Below are positions 56,028 through 63,849 of a stretch of 64,000 bases of DNA, piece after piece; the stretch's first letter is position 1, and every line of letters starts with the position of its first letter. Source of the DNA: JACVRW01 sp963827065 (GTDB taxonomy: Bacteria > Actinomycetota > Thermoleophilia > Solirubrobacterales > Thermoleophilaceae). A program made the translations under genes and the position numbers. Below the pieces are notes generated by a model, which ran no database searches, had not been told where the DNA came from, and saw only the letters and a program-made list of their open reading frames with translations. The stretch covers positions 248,001-312,000 of the forward strand of contig CAWGZM010000007.1 in NCBI GenBank assembly GCA_963827065.1, in the 5' to 3' direction.

Positions 56028-56807
56028 CTAAGTCCAGGTCCTCCATGGGGCGCCGTCCTTCCAGAGCTCTTCGAGGAGCTTCTTGTCGCGAATCGTGTCC
56101 ATGCACTGCCAGAAGTCTTCGTGCCGGTATGCCATGAGCTGGCCGTCCCGCGCCAGCCGCTCGAGCGGCTCGCGCTCCCACTGGGTGGCGTCGCCGTCGA
56201 CGTAGTCGAAGACGCCGGGCTCGAGGACGAAGAACGCCCCGTTGATCCAGCCCTCTCCGATCTGGGGCTTCTCCGAGAACTCATCGATGCGGTCGCCGTC
56301 GAGCTCGAGGTGCCCGAATCGCGCCGGCGGTCGCACCGCGGTCAACGTGGCGAGCTTGCCGTGTGCGCGATGGAACGCGAGCAGGCGGTCGAGGTCGATG
56401 TTCGAAACTCCGTCGCCCCATGTGAGCATGAAGGTCCCCTCGCCCACGTGAGGCGCCAGGCGCTTGATCCGGCCACCGGTCGCGGTGTCCTGGCCGGTCT
56501 CGATCAGGTCGACCGTCCAGTCATCGGGCTCCGACCCGTTGCCGTTCCCGTTGCGGCTGACCCTCCCCTCGCGCAGGTCGACGGTCAGGTCACTGTGGAG
56601 CGACGCGTACTCGACCATGTAGCGCTTGATGACCTCGCCCTTGTAGCCGAGCGCGATCACGAACTCGCGATAACCGTGGTGGGCGTAGTGCTTCATGATG
56701 TGCCAGAGGATCGGGCGGCCCCCGATCTCGACCATCGGCTTCGGCTTGATCTCAGTCTCCTCGGAAATGCGGCTGCCGAGCCCGCCGGCGAGGATCGCCA
56801 CCTTCAT
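56028..56807 (-). CDS. rfbF: Glucose-1-phosphate cytidylyltransferase
   Basis: Makes CDP-glucose from CTP and glucose 1-phosphate, the first step to CDP-dideoxy and branched sugars. The 259-residue protein starts MKVAILAGGLGSRISEETEI, with the nucleotide-binding GGLGSR loop and KPKPMVEIGGRPILWHIMKH. FMLTWGDGVSNIDLDRLLAF holds the metal-binding Asp, and GWINGAFFVLEPGVFDYVDG and HEDFWQCMDTIRDKKLLEEL are diagnostic of RfbF. The ATG overlaps the upstream glycosyltransferase stop by four bases. Confidence 0.95.
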   Translation of the reverse strand: MKVAILAGGLGSRISEETEIKPKPMVEIGGRPILWHIMKHYAHHGYREFVIALGYKGEVIKRYMVEYASLHSDLTVDLREGRVSRNGNGNGSEPDDWTVDLIETGQDTATGGRIKRLAPHVGEGTFMLTWGDGVSNIDLDRLLAFHRAHGKLATLTAVRPPARFGHLELDGDRIDEFSEKPQIGEGWINGAFFVLEPGVFDYVDGDATQWEREPLERLARDGQLMAYRHEDFWQCMDTIRDKKLLEELWKDGAPWRTWT

Positions 56808-57820
56808 GCGGAGACCTCCAGGGATACCTCCGGCCGCCGCAGCAGCCGCTTGACGATCGAGACTCCGCGACGGCCAAGGACGCCTCCGGCGAGCAACCGC
56901 CACGCGGCTGGCAGGAACACGACGCGGGCATCGCGCCGAGCGCACTCGGACAAGGCCCGCGCGGTGGTCGTGAGACGTCGCTCCGGAACCGTCGCGCGCG
57001 CAGCCGCCGCAACCAAGTCCTGCCTGAAGCGCCGTCGAGCGCGCCTGGCAAGGGCCCGCCGGCCCTCAAGGCGGTCGCCGTGCTCCTCGACGAACCGAAG
57101 CTTCGCCTCGAGCGACTTGACGACGCGGCCCGCGGTCTCGCTGTAGCCGCCCTCGGTCACGTCCGCAGCCCCTGCGCTGTACGCGCCGGCGTGGATGCGG
57201 TAGGTGGCGAGCGGCCGGGCGAGGTACGCGATGTCCCAATCGAGCGCCAGGCGCATCCAAAGGGCCAGGTCGGTGACGGGGAAGTCGCGCCGGTCGAGGC
57301 GGACGCCTGCCATCGCCGCGGTGCGCATTAGTGCGGTCGACGCATGCACGCGGTAGGACATGTCCATGGTCGCCCGAATGAACTCGGCGCCGCTCTCGAT
57401 GGTGTCCCGGTGCAGGCCGGTCATTCCGTGCCCGCCGGCGATGAGCGCCCCGTTCGAGTCCACGACGTTCGCCTGGCCGTGGACCATGCCCACACGGGGG
57501 TTCGTGTCGAGCACGGCGACCGTTCGCTCGAGCAGATCAGGCTCCATTCGGTCGTCGTCGGGGAGGACGAACAGATAGTCGGTGTCCGCCCGCGCGAAGC
57601 ACAGGTTGAAGTGCTCGTTGAGCTCGAGCTGCGGATCGATGCGCACATAGGTCAGGCGCGGATCGTCGAACGCGGCGACCGCGTCGTCGGTGGCGTCGGT
57701 GGATCCGTTGTCGGACACGATCAGGCGGAAGTCCTGGTACGTCTGCGCGAGCACGCTCCCGATTGCCCCGTCGAGCCATGCCGCCCGGTTGTATGTGGGG
57801 ACGAAGACCGTTACTCGCAC
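56804..57820 (-). CDS. GT2-family glycosyltransferase
   Basis: A 338-residue GT-A enzyme. It opens VRVTVFVPTYNRAAWLDGAI and continues LIVSDNGSTDATDDAVAAFD and DYLFVLPDDDRMEPDLLERT, the DDD metal site. A helical Arg-rich C-terminus follows. I use GTG 57820; the frame stays open to 57895 but the extra residues are unlike the family. First gene of the minus-strand run that includes rfbF and the methyltransferases. Donor may be the CDP-sugar made by this run, as inference. Confidence 0.87.
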   Translation of the reverse strand: MRVTVFVPTYNRAAWLDGAIGSVLAQTYQDFRLIVSDNGSTDATDDAVAAFDDPRLTYVRIDPQLELNEHFNLCFARADTDYLFVLPDDDRMEPDLLERTVAVLDTNPRVGMVHGQANVVDSNGALIAGGHGMTGLHRDTIESGAEFIRATMDMSYRVHASTALMRTAAMAGVRLDRRDFPVTDLALWMRLALDWDIAYLARPLATYRIHAGAYSAGAADVTEGGYSETAGRVVKSLEAKLRFVEEHGDRLEGRRALARRARRRFRQDLVAAAARATVPERRLTTTARALSECARRDARVVFLPAAWRLLAGGVLGRRGVSIVKRLLRRPEVSLEVSA

Positions 57821-57960
57821 GCGCGTCTCATTGGCCAGTTGTCGGCGCGCCCAAGCTCGCCCGGAGGATGGGCTCGGCCGCCATCGACGGAGCAACGTGT
57901 CTCAGTGAGGGGCGCTTCCAGGCCCGGCCTGCGAGCAACCCAAAGGTCGAGGATCGGGCA

Positions 57961-58025
57961 GGCCGCTGCTGCGGCTCAACCTGGAGTCGGTGAGGGGCGA
58001 GGTGCTTGTCCCGATCCGTCCCTGA
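57961..58025 (+). pseudogene. Decayed 3' end of a manB copy
   Basis: The plus strand encodes PLLRLNLESVRGEVLVPIRP-stop, matching the last residues of ManB at 27640-27725 with an in-frame loss of nine codons. Nineteen bases (CTCAACCTGGAGTCGGTGA) are identical, and the final 20 bases spanning the stop differ at one position. Upstream nothing of manB remains. Confidence 0.75.
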
Positions 58026-58500
58026 GCCCGTTCCGGGTGACAGTGAGCGCCGCGCCCAACGCCAGCCCCGCCAGGCCGCCGAGCGCGCCCCAGCCGAGTG
58101 GCCCCAGCTCGGGCTGTGCCTTGCCGGCGCCGCGGCCGCGCACCGGTAGCCCGCGGTCGTCGGGGATCGCGCGCCGGAACGCCTTGGCGTAGCCAGTCGC
58201 GAGCGCACTCGCCCGCTTTGGGTCAGGTGCCTCCACGGTGAATGCGAGATCGAGCCGCGAGGTGATCTCGGCCCGCGAGTGGCTGCGCAGCCACTCCGTG
58301 GTCGTCCGCTCGACCCCGGACAGGGCTATGGCGTGCTCGAGGACGCGGTCACTGCGTGCCACCTCGACGCCCCCCTCCCCTCCCATGTCGCTCGGAACCT
58401 GGATCACGAAGGCGCGGGCGCGGAAATCGCGCTCCTGTGTCAGCGCGAACGCCGCCGCGACGGCCGCCCCGATCAACGCACAGGCGAGCATCAGTCGCAC
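57976..58500 (-). CDS. Small Wzz-like membrane protein
   Basis: A 174-residue protein with one N-terminal membrane helix (LMLACALIGAAVAAAFALTQ), an extracytoplasmic domain (AFVIQVPSDMGGEGG, DLAFTVEAPDPKRASALATG) and a second helix (GWGALGGLAGLALGAALTVT). It resembles a short chain-length-determinant (Wzz-like) protein. Its last 16 or so codons run antisense through the decayed manB end, so the natural C-terminus has been replaced or lost. Whether it works is uncertain. Confidence 0.6.
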   Translation of the reverse strand: MRLMLACALIGAAVAAAFALTQERDFRARAFVIQVPSDMGGEGGVEVARSDRVLEHAIALSGVERTTTEWLRSHSRAEITSRLDLAFTVEAPDPKRASALATGYAKAFRRAIPDDRGLPVRGRGAGKAQPELGPLGWGALGGLAGLALGAALTVTRNGLRDGSGQAPRPSPTPG

Positions 58501-58542
58501 CGGGCAATTGTGACGGTTGCCTCCACGCTAGGGTGGCCCGCC

Positions 58543-59535
58543 GTGGGTGAGGACCCGTTCGCCACGGCCGCCGGCGCCGGCATCCAGCGGCTCGCCATAC
58601 CGACCCCCTTCGCCGTCGGGCGCGTGAACGTCTACCTGATCGAGGACGAGCCGCTGACGCTCGTCGACGCCGGCCCGAACTCCGGGACCTCGCTTGACCA
58701 GCTGCAGCGCGGCATCGCTTTGCTCGGCCACTCGCTCGAGGACATCGAGCTCGTGGTCGTGACCCACCACCACATCGATCATCTCGGTCTGGTCTCGCTT
58801 GTCGCCGCGCGCTCTGGCGCCGAGGTCGCCGCGATCGACGTGGCGGTCCCCTACATCGAGAACTACTCGGCGGAGGCGCAGGCCGACGACGACTTCGCCC
58901 TCGAGATGATGCTGCGACACGGCATTCCGGATGACGTCGCAAGCGCCCTGCAGTCGGTCTCGCGGGCGTTCCGGGCTTGGGGCGCCCGCGCCGATGTCGG
59001 CCGGGTTCTCCGCGACGGTGCGACGATCGGTTTCCGCCAGCGAACGCTCGAGGTCCTCCACCGCCCCGGACACAGCCCGACCGACACAGTCTTCTACGAC
59101 CGCGAGCGGCGGTCACTCATAGGCGGCGACCACTTGCTGAAGCACATCTCCTCCAATCCGCTGATGACCCGGCCGACCGACGGCTCGGGCGAGCGACCCC
59201 AGGCGCTTGTCGCCTACATCGAGTCGATGAGGAAAACCCGGGAGATGGAGGTGTCGACGGTCCTTCCGGGGCACGGCGATCCGATCAGCGACCACCGGGC
59301 ACTGATCGACGAGCGGCTCTCCATGCACGACCGGCGGGCCGGCAAGATCCACCGGTTGATTGCAGAGCGACCGCGCACCGCCCACGAGCTCGCACAGGCC
59401 CTGTGGGGGAACATCGCGGTGACGCAGGCGTACCTGACGCTCTCCGAGGTGCTCGGGCACGTGGACCTCTTGAAGGAGGCCGGCACCGTCCGCGAAGTGG
59501 AGCGCGGCCGGCAGAGCGTCTTCGAGGCGGCCTAG
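58543..59535 (+). CDS. Metallo-beta-lactamase-fold hydrolase
   Basis: A 330-residue MBL protein. The di-metal motif THHHIDHLGL is followed by the later His ligands in LHRPGHSPTDTVFYD and LIGGDHLLKHI, then LPGHGDPISDHRALIDERL. A C-terminal winged-helix-like segment (RPRTAHELAQALWGNIAVTQ) is typical of the LACTB2-like branch. Substrate could be an acyl ester or a lipid-linked intermediate. GTG 58543 has an AGGGTGG site; GTG 58510 is an alternative start. Confidence 0.86.
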   Translation: MGEDPFATAAGAGIQRLAIPTPFAVGRVNVYLIEDEPLTLVDAGPNSGTSLDQLQRGIALLGHSLEDIELVVVTHHHIDHLGLVSLVAARSGAEVAAIDVAVPYIENYSAEAQADDDFALEMMLRHGIPDDVASALQSVSRAFRAWGARADVGRVLRDGATIGFRQRTLEVLHRPGHSPTDTVFYDRERRSLIGGDHLLKHISSNPLMTRPTDGSGERPQALVAYIESMRKTREMEVSTVLPGHGDPISDHRALIDERLSMHDRRAGKIHRLIAERPRTAHELAQALWGNIAVTQAYLTLSEVLGHVDLLKEAGTVREVERGRQSVFEAA

Positions 59536-59735
59536 CGCGCGCTGACGCCGGAGGGCGAGTCCGCGCCGTGCGGGTGGAATTTCGGCCGGTAGCCCACCCG
59601 CCCCGCCTCGCCGAGACGGGTCCCGCAGTGCTCGCAGCGCCAGTAGAAGACGAGCAGGCCGCGACGACGGTCATAGCTCGACTCGATCGTCCGATAGCTG
59701 TCGTGGCCGCAGGCCATTCCGACAAGCACACGCAT
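59532..59735 (-). CDS. Small zinc-ribbon-like protein
   Basis: A 67-residue protein: MRVLVGMACGHDSYRTIESS, then LVFYWRCEHCGTRLGEAGRV and ending SPSGVSAR. One CxxC pair (CEHC) together with an earlier Cys-Gly-His (ACGHD) suggests a metal-binding knuckle. It follows the 59.8-kb gene on the same strand with a 52-base gap and overlaps the end of the convergent MBL gene by four bases. No family recognised. Confidence 0.5.
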   Translation of the reverse strand: MRVLVGMACGHDSYRTIESSYDRRRGLLVFYWRCEHCGTRLGEAGRVGYRPKFHPHGADSPSGVSAR

Positions 59736-59787
59736 GAGGGCATCTCGGTCTTTCGGCAACTCAGCCGAAGACGGTCCTTCGGCCTGA

Positions 59788-60753
59788 TCAGCGGTGGCCG
59801 TCTCGCCGGTGGCGCCACAACGACAGGGAGTACCACTCGTCTCCGATGTGCTCGGCAACCGTCCAGCCGTCAGGCTCCAAGCGGTTGAGAAGCTGCTTGA
59901 GAGCGGCTTTCGCGTGCCGTGACGGGCGGACCGGCAGGAGCCGTGGGGCCCAGAAGAGATCGGACGCGACCAGCGGGGTTGCGTTCCCGTAGCCGTCGAG
60001 CTCCTCGATGACGAAGCGCGCCCGGGCCGCCTCGCGCATGACCGTGACGAGTGACCGGGCACCCGCTGCGCTGGCGGGGCGAAGCCGGACAAACTGAATC
60101 TCGGGCCATGGGTCGCGACTGTCGGCAGGCCACCAGCCGGCGACTATGAGGCGCTGGGCAAGCAGAGCGTGCGCCGCACGAGCGGCGCCGGTCCGGCGTA
60201 TCTCGCCGGCTTGCGAAGGAAACGCCGGCGAGCGCGCGACCGACGTCTGCGAACCGTCTGCGTCGGTGACCAACACGTGGAACTCACCATGGGTACCCGC
60301 GGCTCGGTAGCCGATCGTGCACCGCTCCGCTTCGCGCGCCTCCGCCCGGCGAACGCCCGTTGGAGCGTGGCGCCCGCGTGGCGGCGGGCCGAGCTCAGGT
60401 CGAGCCAGCCGACCCGGGCGGGACGTCCGACGCGGCGGCGGCTCATGCGCCGACGCCCTTGAACGGTGCCGGTGGAGCGCCTCGACCAATTGCTCCTTGT
60501 TCATCGACGACCGCCCCTCGATGCCCGCCTGCTTCGCCTCCGCGTACAGCTGCCTCTTCGATTTCGAGGCGTCTACGCCGTTTCGGTTGGCTTGACCGTC
60601 CAGGACCCACCAGGCGCCGGCCTGTGGCTCACCTTCGTCTCGCTCGCCCGGACCCGTCCAGGCCGCCTCCGCGGCTCCGTTTCGCCGTCGGGCGAGAAAG
60701 TGTGGATCCCTCACGTCCTCACCCGCAGCCCTCTCCCGGGGCGAGATATCCAC
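59788..60753 (-). CDS. Protein with a Rho N-terminal-like (SAP-type) domain, otherwise unknown
   Basis: A protein of up to 321 residues. Residues about 63-97 (SKSKRQLYAEAKQAGIEGRS then SMNKEQLVEALHRHR) match the short Rho_N helix-extended-loop-helix motif, which binds nucleic acid in Rho and is found in many actinobacterial plasmid and stress proteins. A basic, disordered linker follows, then a C-terminal domain of about 170 residues that I cannot place (VTVMREAARARFVIEELDGY, GWTVAEHIGDEWYSLSLW). The start is uncertain, because the first 60 residues are low-complexity. Divergent from the second HEAT/regulator module, 239 bases away. Confidence 0.6.
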   Translation of the reverse strand: MDISPRERAAGEDVRDPHFLARRRNGAAEAAWTGPGERDEGEPQAGAWWVLDGQANRNGVDASKSKRQLYAEAKQAGIEGRSSMNKEQLVEALHRHRSRASAHEPPPRRTSRPGRLARPELGPPPRGRHAPTGVRRAEAREAERCTIGYRAAGTHGEFHVLVTDADGSQTSVARSPAFPSQAGEIRRTGAARAAHALLAQRLIVAGWWPADSRDPWPEIQFVRLRPASAAGARSLVTVMREAARARFVIEELDGYGNATPLVASDLFWAPRLLPVRPSRHAKAALKQLLNRLEPDGWTVAEHIGDEWYSLSLWRHRRDGHR

Positions 60754-60992
60754 CGATCGCCGGTTGTTCAGTTCGCATGTTCATAGAGTGGCCTACCGGG
60801 CGAACGGAACCTCGGGCGAGCCTGCGACAGGCGCAACGCTCGTCCGTGAGCGGGGGTGTTTCGGGCGTAGGGCAGTACGACCGCGCTTCCGTATCCCAGC
60901 ACGGCCATGGTAGTCGGCGGAAGTGCAGGCCGCCAGGGCCGTTGTCTGATGAGAGGGCCCTTTTCGGGCGCAGACGGTCCAGACCCCAAACT

Positions 60993-62045
60993 GTGAGAGA
61001 ACGTAAACCGAATATCGAAGCGCTGGCCCGTCGCAAGGACGTCGACGGCCTCCTGGAGGCTGCGACCTATCAGGACTTCTCGTCGACCTCGGGCAGGGAC
61101 GTGCAGGACCTGGGCATTCAGGTCCGGGCCGACGCGCTCATAGCGCTCGGCAGGATCGCGCCCGAGCGGAGCCACGACGCGATCGCGGCGGGCCTCCACG
61201 ACCCGGCGGACGACGTCCGCTGCGCGGCGGTGCGACTTCTGCGGGCGCGTCACGACGATGGCACGCTGGCAAACGCCCTCCGCTGGCTCCCGCGAAAGGG
61301 ACGCTCCTACGAGCTCGCGCTGGAGGCCGTGGCCGACCTCGGCGAGACCGTCAGGCCTTGGACCGTGGCCGATGCGCTGGTCCATCGCGAGGACGACGAG
61401 ATGCTCGGCGAGCAGGCCATCGAGTTGATCCTCGCGCTCCGCGAGGCGGACCGCGCCGACGTGACCGACGAGGTGCTCGAGTTTCTTCTCGGGGCCCTCG
61501 GTGACGAGCGCGACATCGTGGTCGAGCGCGCGGCGGAGCTGCTTCCACGGCTGGGACCCGAGAGCGTCGAGGCTCTGCTCGACGAGCTGAGCTCGGGGCC
61601 CAACCCCGCTGAGGCAGCCTACGTCCTGGGACGCATCGCTGACCCACGCGCCCTCAACGCCCTCGTAAAGGCACTCCGCCACCAGGATGCAGGCGTTCGA
61701 AGGGAGAGCGCGGTGGCGCTGGCGGAGCTGCAGGACCCTGCCGCGGTTGAGCCGTTGCTACGGGCCACACGCGATTCCGATCAGAGCGTCCGCAGCCAGG
61801 CCGGTGCGGCGCTTGACCGGCTCGGCACCACGGCGGTGATCATCGGCGTTGCCGCCCTGTTGCGGCCGATGGTCGAGGAGGCTGCGAAGGCGGCCGAGCC
61901 CGAGTCGAACGGCCGCCCGCAGCGCCTGCGCGGGGACGCACGAAGCCAGGTTAGGTCGCATGCCCCCAACGGCAGGACGCCGGAGGCACCCGACCCCCAA
62001 CCGTCTGAGCAGCATGGGCCACCCCCGGGATCCCCGACCTTGTGA
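60993..62045 (+). CDS. HEAT-repeat protein 2 of the HEAT/regulator module
   Basis: A 350-residue alpha-solenoid. It begins with the shared signature RERKPNIEALARRKDVDGLL. The HEAT repeats include GLHDPADDVRCAAVRLLRAR, YVLGRIADPRALNALVKALR and HQDAGVRRESAVALAELQDP, then the cap LDRLGTTAVIIGVAALLRPM. A Pro-rich tail of about 65 residues follows. GTG 60993 was chosen because homology begins there; a much longer open frame upstream looks antisense. Tandem with HEAT protein 3, six bases away. Role unknown, probably protein binding. Confidence 0.8.
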   Translation: MRERKPNIEALARRKDVDGLLEAATYQDFSSTSGRDVQDLGIQVRADALIALGRIAPERSHDAIAAGLHDPADDVRCAAVRLLRARHDDGTLANALRWLPRKGRSYELALEAVADLGETVRPWTVADALVHREDDEMLGEQAIELILALREADRADVTDEVLEFLLGALGDERDIVVERAAELLPRLGPESVEALLDELSSGPNPAEAAYVLGRIADPRALNALVKALRHQDAGVRRESAVALAELQDPAAVEPLLRATRDSDQSVRSQAGAALDRLGTTAVIIGVAALLRPMVEEAAKAAEPESNGRPQRLRGDARSQVRSHAPNGRTPEAPDPQPSEQHGPPPGSPTL

Positions 62046-62051
62046 GAAATC

Positions 62052-63014
62052 GTGGGAACACGTAAGCCGAACATCAAGCAACTCACGCGCAGAGGTGACG
62101 TCGCAGGACTGGTGGAGGCGGCGGATCCGGTCAGCGTTTCCGACGCCTCCGCGCGAGCGGAAGCCATCCTCGCGCTCGGCGAGCTCGGCGACGACTACGG
62201 CCGTCAGGTCGTCGAGGTCGCCCTGCGTGACCCCGACGACAGCGTGCGGTGTGCTGCCGTCAACGTGCTCCATGCGCGCCACGACGGCATCGCGCTCGCG
62301 GAGGCGCTGAGGCCGGTGCCGGGCGAGCACGGCGAATCCCGGGAGCTCGCGATCCTGGCGATCGTTGACCTCGGCAGGTCGGTGAGCCCCGCGGCCGTAG
62401 CCGACGCTCTGGTCGGTCGCGAGGACGACGAGCTTCTTGACGAGCGGGATGCCAGGTTGTTCATCGAGCTGGTCGGAAAGGGCGATGAAGACGCCCGCAA
62501 CGCCGCGATGGAGCTCCTGATCGAGGCTCTTGCCGACGAGCGTGGAATCGTGGTGGATCGCGCGGCGGAGCTGCTCGTGCGGCTCGCGCCGGACAGCACG
62601 GAGGCCCTCGTCATGGAGCTACGCGACGGCAGCGCGGCTGCCGACGCCGCGTATGTGCTCGGCCGGATCGGCGACCCTCAGACCATTGACGCAATGGTCG
62701 ATGCGCTTCGGCACGAAGACCCCAGGGTCAGAAGCGAATGCACCGCGGCGCTCAGCGAGTTCGAGCCCCAAGTGGCTGTCGAGCCGCTTCTCCGAGCCAC
62801 CCGCGATCCGGACCACGGCGTGCGAGTCCAGGCCGCCATCGCGCTCGACCGAATTGGAACAGCCGCGGTCATCGTGGGCGTTGCCGCCCTCCTCGAGCCG
62901 ATGATCCACGACGCGATTCGCGCCGCAGGCCCCGAGCGTCGCCGCCGCTCGCCGAACGGCGGGCGGCCGCAAGCCGCTGCGTCTCGCCCCCCGGCGAGGC
63001 AGTCGGCGAGATAA
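62052..63014 (+). CDS. HEAT-repeat protein 3 of the HEAT/regulator module
   Basis: A 320-residue paralogue of HEAT protein 2. It begins GTRKPNIKQLTRRGDVAGLV. The repeats ALRDPDDSVRCAAVNVLHAR, YVLGRIGDPQTIDAMVDALR and HEDPRVRSECTAALSEFEPQ lead to LDRIGTAAVIVGVAALLEPM and a short basic tail. The start is GTG 62052. The pair HEAT2-HEAT3 looks like a tandem duplication of the single gene at 27.8 kb. It lies 104 bases before regulator 2. Confidence 0.8.
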   Translation: MGTRKPNIKQLTRRGDVAGLVEAADPVSVSDASARAEAILALGELGDDYGRQVVEVALRDPDDSVRCAAVNVLHARHDGIALAEALRPVPGEHGESRELAILAIVDLGRSVSPAAVADALVGREDDELLDERDARLFIELVGKGDEDARNAAMELLIEALADERGIVVDRAAELLVRLAPDSTEALVMELRDGSAAADAAYVLGRIGDPQTIDAMVDALRHEDPRVRSECTAALSEFEPQVAVEPLLRATRDPDHGVRVQAAIALDRIGTAAVIVGVAALLEPMIHDAIRAAGPERRRRSPNGGRPQAAASRPPARQSAR

Positions 63015-63032
63015 GTCGGAGCTAGACCAAAG

Positions 63033-63122
63033 GTGAAAAAGAAGCCGGCGAACCGCCCCGTTGGTCCAGTGCGGTGTGGCAAGACTGCCGCTCCCCAGCT
63101 CAACCCGAAAGGCAAGCCGTGA
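63033..63122 (+). other. Short frame and conserved leader before regulator 2
   Basis: A 29-codon GTG frame (VKKKPANRPVGPVRCGKTAA then PQLNPKGKP-stop) ends by overlapping the regulator's GTG. The region shares AAAGGTGAAA and CGTTGGTCC(A/G)GTG with the leader before regulator 1 (29060-29084). It may be a conserved untranslated leader or a coupled micro-gene; I cannot tell. Confidence 0.35.
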
Positions 63123-63760
63123 AGCGCCTGGTGATCGTCGCCGACAGCTCATTCGTCATCGAGACCATTCGTCTCGCCCTGCGCGACTCCGCGGGCCTCA
63201 CCATTCTCGGCAAGCTCGACGGTCGGGCGAGCGTCCGGCGCGCGATTGCTGAGCAGCAGCCGGATGTCGTGCTCGTAGACGAGATGCAGAATCCCTACGA
63301 CGCGCTGAAGCGGATCCGAGAATGCCGCCTGGAGGCTCCCACGGCCTCGATCCTCCTCCTGAGCATGCGGATGGATGACGTCTGGGTGGCGCAGGCCATC
63401 GACGCCGGCGTGGACGCCTGCCTGTCCAAGTCCACCCATCTGCCGACCATGGCTACGGTGATCCGCGCAGTCGCCGACCGCAACATCATCAGCGCCAGGC
63501 CGCCATCGCTGCATGAGGGCACGCTCTCAGGACCGGCGGAGCAGCTGAGCAGGCGCGAGTTCGAGATCCTTCGCTTCGTAGCCGACGGGATGACGAACGC
63601 CCAGATCGGGCGCGAGCTCTGGGTGGCCGAGCAGACGGTGAAGTTCCACCTTTCGAACGTCTACCGGAAGCTTGGCGTCTCGAATCGCACCGAGGCGAGC
63701 CGTTTCGCGCATGTCAATGGACTGGTTCGTCGATCGGAGCCGAGGCTTGTCGCCGCCTGA
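63119..63760 (+). CDS. LuxR-type response regulator 2, paired with HEAT proteins
   Basis: A 213-residue close paralogue of regulator 1. The receiver starts VKRLVIVADSSFVIETIRLA and again has Ser where the second pocket acid should be. The acceptor Asp (VVLVDEMQNP), Ser (LLLSMRMDD) and Lys (ACLSKSTH) remain. The DNA-binding domain is SRREFEILRFVADGMTNAQI to KLGVSNRTEASRFAHVNG. GTG 63119 has an AAAGG site. It ends at EPRLVAA without the tail of copy 1. It precedes the UDP-GlcNAc epimerase gene, so that gene is a plausible target. Confidence 0.9.
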   Translation: MKRLVIVADSSFVIETIRLALRDSAGLTILGKLDGRASVRRAIAEQQPDVVLVDEMQNPYDALKRIRECRLEAPTASILLLSMRMDDVWVAQAIDAGVDACLSKSTHLPTMATVIRAVADRNIISARPPSLHEGTLSGPAEQLSRREFEILRFVADGMTNAQIGRELWVAEQTVKFHLSNVYRKLGVSNRTEASRFAHVNGLVRRSEPRLVAA

Positions 63761-63849
63761 GCCCGCACACCGAGAGCCCCCCAGAGGGCCAGGTAACGGC
63801 TACCCCAACGGGCATACGCCCCGTGGGCGGCTGGGCTGAGCATCGACAC

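Noticed and set aside
63808..63824. Hairpin ACGGG...CCCGT between regulator 2 and wecB as a terminator
   Set aside because: Short stem and no T-run follows; not strong enough to call.
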